From positions 81,932-145,931 of the forward strand of contig NMRB01000071.1 of NCBI GenBank assembly GCA_002633025.1: a stretch of DNA of 64,000 nucleotides, read 5' to 3'. This DNA comes from Notospermus geniculatus. Taxonomy: Eukaryota > Nemertea > Pilidiophora > Heteronemertea > Lineidae. The notes under the pieces are model-generated. The model saw nothing but the letters and a program-made list of their open reading frames with translations. It was not told the origin of the DNA and made no database searches. The first letter of the stretch is position 1, and every line of letters begins with the position of its first letter. Of this stretch, positions 59,958 through 64,000 are shown in pieces. The translations under genes and the position numbers were made by a program.

Positions 59958-60094
59958 GGGCCGTATTCAAAAAGGGTGATCATCGCGCGATTAAGACTTA
60001 GACGCGTGTAACTTCACTAAATGCACACACTTCCACCATGCATTTGACAAAGTTACACGCGTCTAAGTCTTAAACACCCTTTTTGAATACGGCC
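59958..60094 (+). mobile_element. MITE family H (137 bp, TATA flanks)
   Basis: Inverted ends GGGCCGTATTCAAAAAGGGTG and CACCCTTTTTGAATACGGCC, with inner arms TTAAGACTTAGACGCGTGTA and its complement. TATA flanks both sides (59954-59957, 60095-60098), a possible 2- or 4-bp target duplication. Non-coding. Confidence 0.85.
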
Positions 60095-62512
60095 TATAGA
60101 GTTTGAACGCTCCAAAGTTTTCGTATACGTTTTTGGGTTCCAACCGGATTCTTAGCAGACCCCTTTCCAGTATATGTAGTAGGTGTACACCATTTAGAAC
60201 CTTTATTCGGAAGTGATGATAGGTGACCTATCGGGCCGCAAAATGTCTGAGATCTAAAGTTTCACCCTGTCTGCAAGAGGAAAGTAGAGGTAAGATGAAT
60301 AACCGAATATCCAGAGAAGTTGACCCGACCAATCTTTTTATTTATCCTCGAACAAAGTAGGCCTACATCCAAGAAACCTTCAGGGAAACCAAGGATTTGC
60401 GAACACTGCACTCACATTGAGTTTAGGCAGGAATATATCTCGCTGGCATGGCTGAGGGAAAGGAGAAACGGCGGCAACTATTACACTTCAATACAACTAT
60501 CGATATGAAGTACGCTGGAAATTGACTTTAACACCCCTACCAGCCTGCGATGCAAGAAACAAGAACCGCAAAATTAGGAATTCATGGTGCGTTGCCGACA
60601 ACCCGTAGATCAAAGTGTAATATTGTGATTACTTTAGGTCATGATTAGGGTCATCATCCCGCTAGTTGGCCAAACCTCGGGGGCCAAATACCACGCTCCC
60701 TACGCATGGCGTAAATGAATTTACTATCCAAGCGGGAATAAACGTAAAACAGCTAGCAATGGCATGCAGCCTTAGATTGGCCTTTCTAATTCATTCCAAT
60801 CATTTTTTTCAATCCGAGTTGTCATTTTTCGTGAACTCGTAAAATTCTCGGCGCTAATTTAAAAAGACGTTGCCAAGAGTTGAAAATTGAGTAATCTGTG
60901 AAATAATGGGATTCTGGCGTACGATACCGAGGTTATTGCTGCCTGGAGATTTCAAGTCAGAGAAGAAGATTGAGGAAAGCCACGTTGAGAACCCATCAAC
61001 ACAGAGAGAGGGATTTGAACGTCTCCGCAGTTTTTGATCCATAATTCATACCCGATGCGGGGTTGTGGCATTATTAAAGTTATTGGGTGAGCCGCAAATT
61101 TATTTTGTGCTCGTAAAACGTCCACGTATGGACCATTTCATGACAAACAACAGAGCGATATAATAAACTCATCATCGTCATCCCGCAGAAAAATAAGGAC
61201 CGCAGTGAATTCGACATGCGCACATCTGTCCTTTGATTCATATCGTCTGCTAATTACGGCAAAAAGCGCAGGTGAGGTACTATTTACATGTCCTTGTGCC
61301 ATATGGATAAAATGAGTTAGATAATGTGGATCATCTATCCTTTTGTCTCACCGGTCATTATCTTAATCAGAAGTACATTAGTGCACCCACTTGCCGGTCG
61401 TTTCGAGGATACGGCATGACCTAGGTTGACTATGAGTTCTGAACTGAACAACAGACCGCCCAATAAAGAATTTTTTTCTTCAGTAATAACAATATGACAG
61501 AGTAACACAATACAAAATTCATGTCCTTCCAGTTAAAGTACCATAATATCAAATTAGTCAAAATATGGACCATATGGGCCAATGGTCCAAAAGACAAATT
61601 CTGGTGCTGATCTGGATACTGGTGCACAATGTACCCTTCCGAAAAAGACATGTTTTTGTTCAAAATATGCAGTTTCAAAAAAAGTCACGTTTTACATTAC
61701 GAACCTCCGAATACATAAATGTACTAAAAATAACGAAGACGCCGCTACAGAAAAGGGGTTGAAAGGGACGACAACTTGTGAGTCAGCAACAAATCATATA
61801 GGCAACACACTAATGAATCCTACTGTTGGTATCTCTGATCGACAATTTGCCTGTCCATTACTGCCAGATATGAACAGTACTGCGTGGAATTGAGAATCAG
61901 TGTAAAATGTGAGATTTGGAATACTTGCTCAGGTGCATCGCACCGGTTGTTTTATGAAAAATATCCGCTGTGCCAATTAAAAGGTCTCCTGCTCAGGTTA
62001 ATACGACCAGGACTCAAACCGAGTATTTTTTAACGGAGAAAAATCGCTTGTTTTTGAATCATCTGTGATTGATAGGTGATCAAGATCAGGAGATAAAAGT
62101 GAAAAACATCTCGTGATGGTTGAGGAAGCCATCAATGTGCTCCAGGGTGAAGTAGAGCCCTCGAAGCAGACGATGGACCAGACTGGTTGTTTGCAGGCGA
62201 GGATAATTCCAAAGTCAGGGATTTTCGGCGAAGTGAAACATTTCAACCAATTAACCCGGACTGTTTACTGTTCTTAGAGAGGTGATTCGGAGCTCCAGGC
62301 GTTGCTGCAATGGTAGTCCCCTTGGAGCCATGATCCGCGGGCAACTCCTTTGAAAGATTAAGATCTAATCTATAAATCTCAATTTGTGAACTACTCTGCT
62401 ACAAACCAGAACGGCGTAACATCTTACAGAACATAGTCAAAACATCAGAAACCATGATTCCGTTCTTAGCAGACGTCATTGATAAAGAAACCATTCGTAT
62501 AGCTTCTGGTTA
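60095..62512. other. no gene recognised
   Basis: Unique non-coding sequence. A frame at 61582-61893 contains LDTGAQCTLPK, which recalls a retroelement aspartic-protease motif but stands alone. Confidence 0.5.
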
Positions 62513-62909
62513 GTGAGGTTTTGCAAATCTGACGATTCGAAACAGAAAGTACAAAATACGAAATCGGACTTCTTATGACGTAATGTATTTCAGGAGATGC
62601 AGGTACCACAAATATCGCCTGCGGCAAGAGCGTCTTTCAGCGTATGAAGTTAGACCAAAAATATCTATTTTTGGTTAGACCGATAGAGTTACGGTCTATA
62701 TTAAGCTTTGAAATTTATCCTTTGTTTCCGCTTCGTTTTGGAAGTGGAAATTTAAAAATTCGAGATGCACCACTCTCGGTGTTACATGATATGCCAAAAG
62801 ACGCACTGGCAGCAGGGTCATTTGTTGTACCAACCATCTGTAGAAGGTCCACTGGAAATGAAGTTGAATTTCGTATTTCATACTTTTCGTCAGATTTGCG
62901 AAACCTCAC
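62513..62909 (+). mobile_element. MITE family A, copy 2 (397 bp)
   Basis: Ends GTGAGGTTTTGCAAATCTGA and CAGATTTGCGAAACCTCAC. Shares CAGGAGAT, GGTACCACAAATATC, CATGATATGC and AAAGACGCACTGGCAGC with the copy at 13893-14272. A 20-30 bp local insertion including an ACCAAAAATA/TATTTTTGGT hairpin explains most of the length difference. Confidence 0.87.
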
Positions 62910-64000
62910 TGGTACATGTATCAGAATCCACTGACGCTCACGTGCCTCGTTGAACAGAGAAGGCGAATTCGACCAGAAGGCGTCAACACACGACGTCTAA
63001 TTCCATTAACCTGCCAGTTAGCTGGCCGCGATCTTCAGCCAGAGTCAATGTCATATGCACACAAGACAGAACCCCAATCAACCTTCAGCAAACATGACAA
63101 ATAGAACCACGAGCTTGTTGACATGTAGCTCGGAGACCCGCGCTGTTGGGCGCCATTTAGCATGGAAACATCCTCCTGCCGCTGATCAATACTTGGAATC
63201 GACTTCGCTGCCCATCACAAACTGTTTTTTTTTCTTGACAGGTGAGACACGACTGGTAGTGCCAGAGGACGCTCTACAAGGGGTCAAACCCACAGTTCCG
63301 CAGAAAAAGTCACCGGAGCAGGAATGTTCTCGAACGACCCAAGATGTTATACCCTCTGAAGAATATTAACTGCGACCTCACTCCGAATGTCATTTCGCTC
63401 ACGTCCACCGTCAATATCCCACGAGGCAGAAAAAAAGAAGCATATGAACAAAAGACCGATACCTTCATCAGGAAAGACATTTACATCAGCTACTACGTGA
63501 GAAAAGTTGTGAACGAACATGTGACATGGTGGCTCAAAGCAGTTAGTCGACAGATATAGATGGAACTGTTAAGAACGCGAAGAATTAACAAATAAGCAGC
63601 GAACAGTTCCTGACAGCAGTCAAGTCTTCAAAGGAAGGAAAAACACCTGCCGCGAGATCGGAATATGGAAAATCAAAGCAGGAGAGAGACGTTCTATCAT
63701 TTGTTATTGATAAGGAGTAAAAAGACTAACATCTGACTGAATGAGTACCGACACCGTAAAAGAGCAAGAGGGTGGTTTAAAATCGAAGTGTGAAGTGACA
63801 GGGTAAAGGGAGTGGTATCGAGTTGGTTTCTGGTCGATGGAACTTACACGCATCACGGCTTCCGCCAGCCGCTTCCTCTGATATAGCTCACGGGCAAGGT
63901 GCGCGAAGAATCGACTTTTTCGCCAAGTGCGCATCACCGCATGACCTTAAAGTCCCCTGTCAAGAACATGCACTCTATATGCACTTATTACATATGCCTT
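62910..64000. other. no gene recognised
   Basis: Unique sequence. Frames at 63055-63369 and 63344-63559 are hydrophilic but carry no known motif. Confidence 0.45.

Noticed and set aside
61582-61893. Retroelement aspartic-protease-like motif LDTGAQCTLPK.
   Set aside because: A single short motif with no flanking gag, reverse transcriptase or terminal repeats; likely chance.

Overview
The window is animal nuclear DNA: mostly non-coding, AT-leaning and full of short palindromic and tRNA-derived repeats. It holds one gene that can be read with confidence, a three-exon orphan nuclear receptor of the COUP-TF / seven-up class (NR2F) on the minus strand. Its exons are 47563-48109, 45535-46065 and 25728-26002. 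All splice sites are GT-AG, both introns are phase 1, and the spliced product is 450 aa. The gene structure, an intact DIRS-type gag signature, TA-flanked MITEs and very frequent ACATGT/TACATGTA words fit a marine bilaterian invertebrate. I cannot resolve the phylum from sequence alone.

Layout. 1-1865: no gene seen. 1866-3860: relic of a DIRS-like tyrosine-recombinase retrotransposon, with gag remnants joined directly to a broken recombinase; its end is tandemly duplicated together with a tRNA-Val-derived SINE (3798-4135). 5.2-11.5 kb: no gene seen. 11475-13303: a ~0.9 kb segment present twice in tandem, separated by a single N, probably two haplotypes placed end to end. 13.9-25.7 kb: intergenic DNA downstream of NR2F with four MITEs or palindromic elements, several tandem repeats and an odd in-frame minisatellite. 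25728-48109: NR2F, including a 19.5 kb second intron carrying three MITEs and several tandem repeats. 48.1-48.5 kb: NR2F 5' leader and promoter candidate, with a perfect CArg-type CC(A/T)6GG box. 48.5-64 kb: upstream DNA with a CCATGG-rich palindrome, a SINE with a 12-bp target-site duplication and a MITE nested in it, and second copies of two MITE families also found in the first part of the window.

Functionally the window is a transcription-factor locus in a gene-poor neighbourhood, which is usual for developmental regulators. The mobile elements are all small, non-autonomous or broken; no intact transposase or reverse transcriptase was found. I found no convincing new biological system. 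The most informative unusual items are the nested SINE/MITE with its target-site duplication, the paired MITE families, the N-separated duplication, and the gag-to-recombinase deletion junction.
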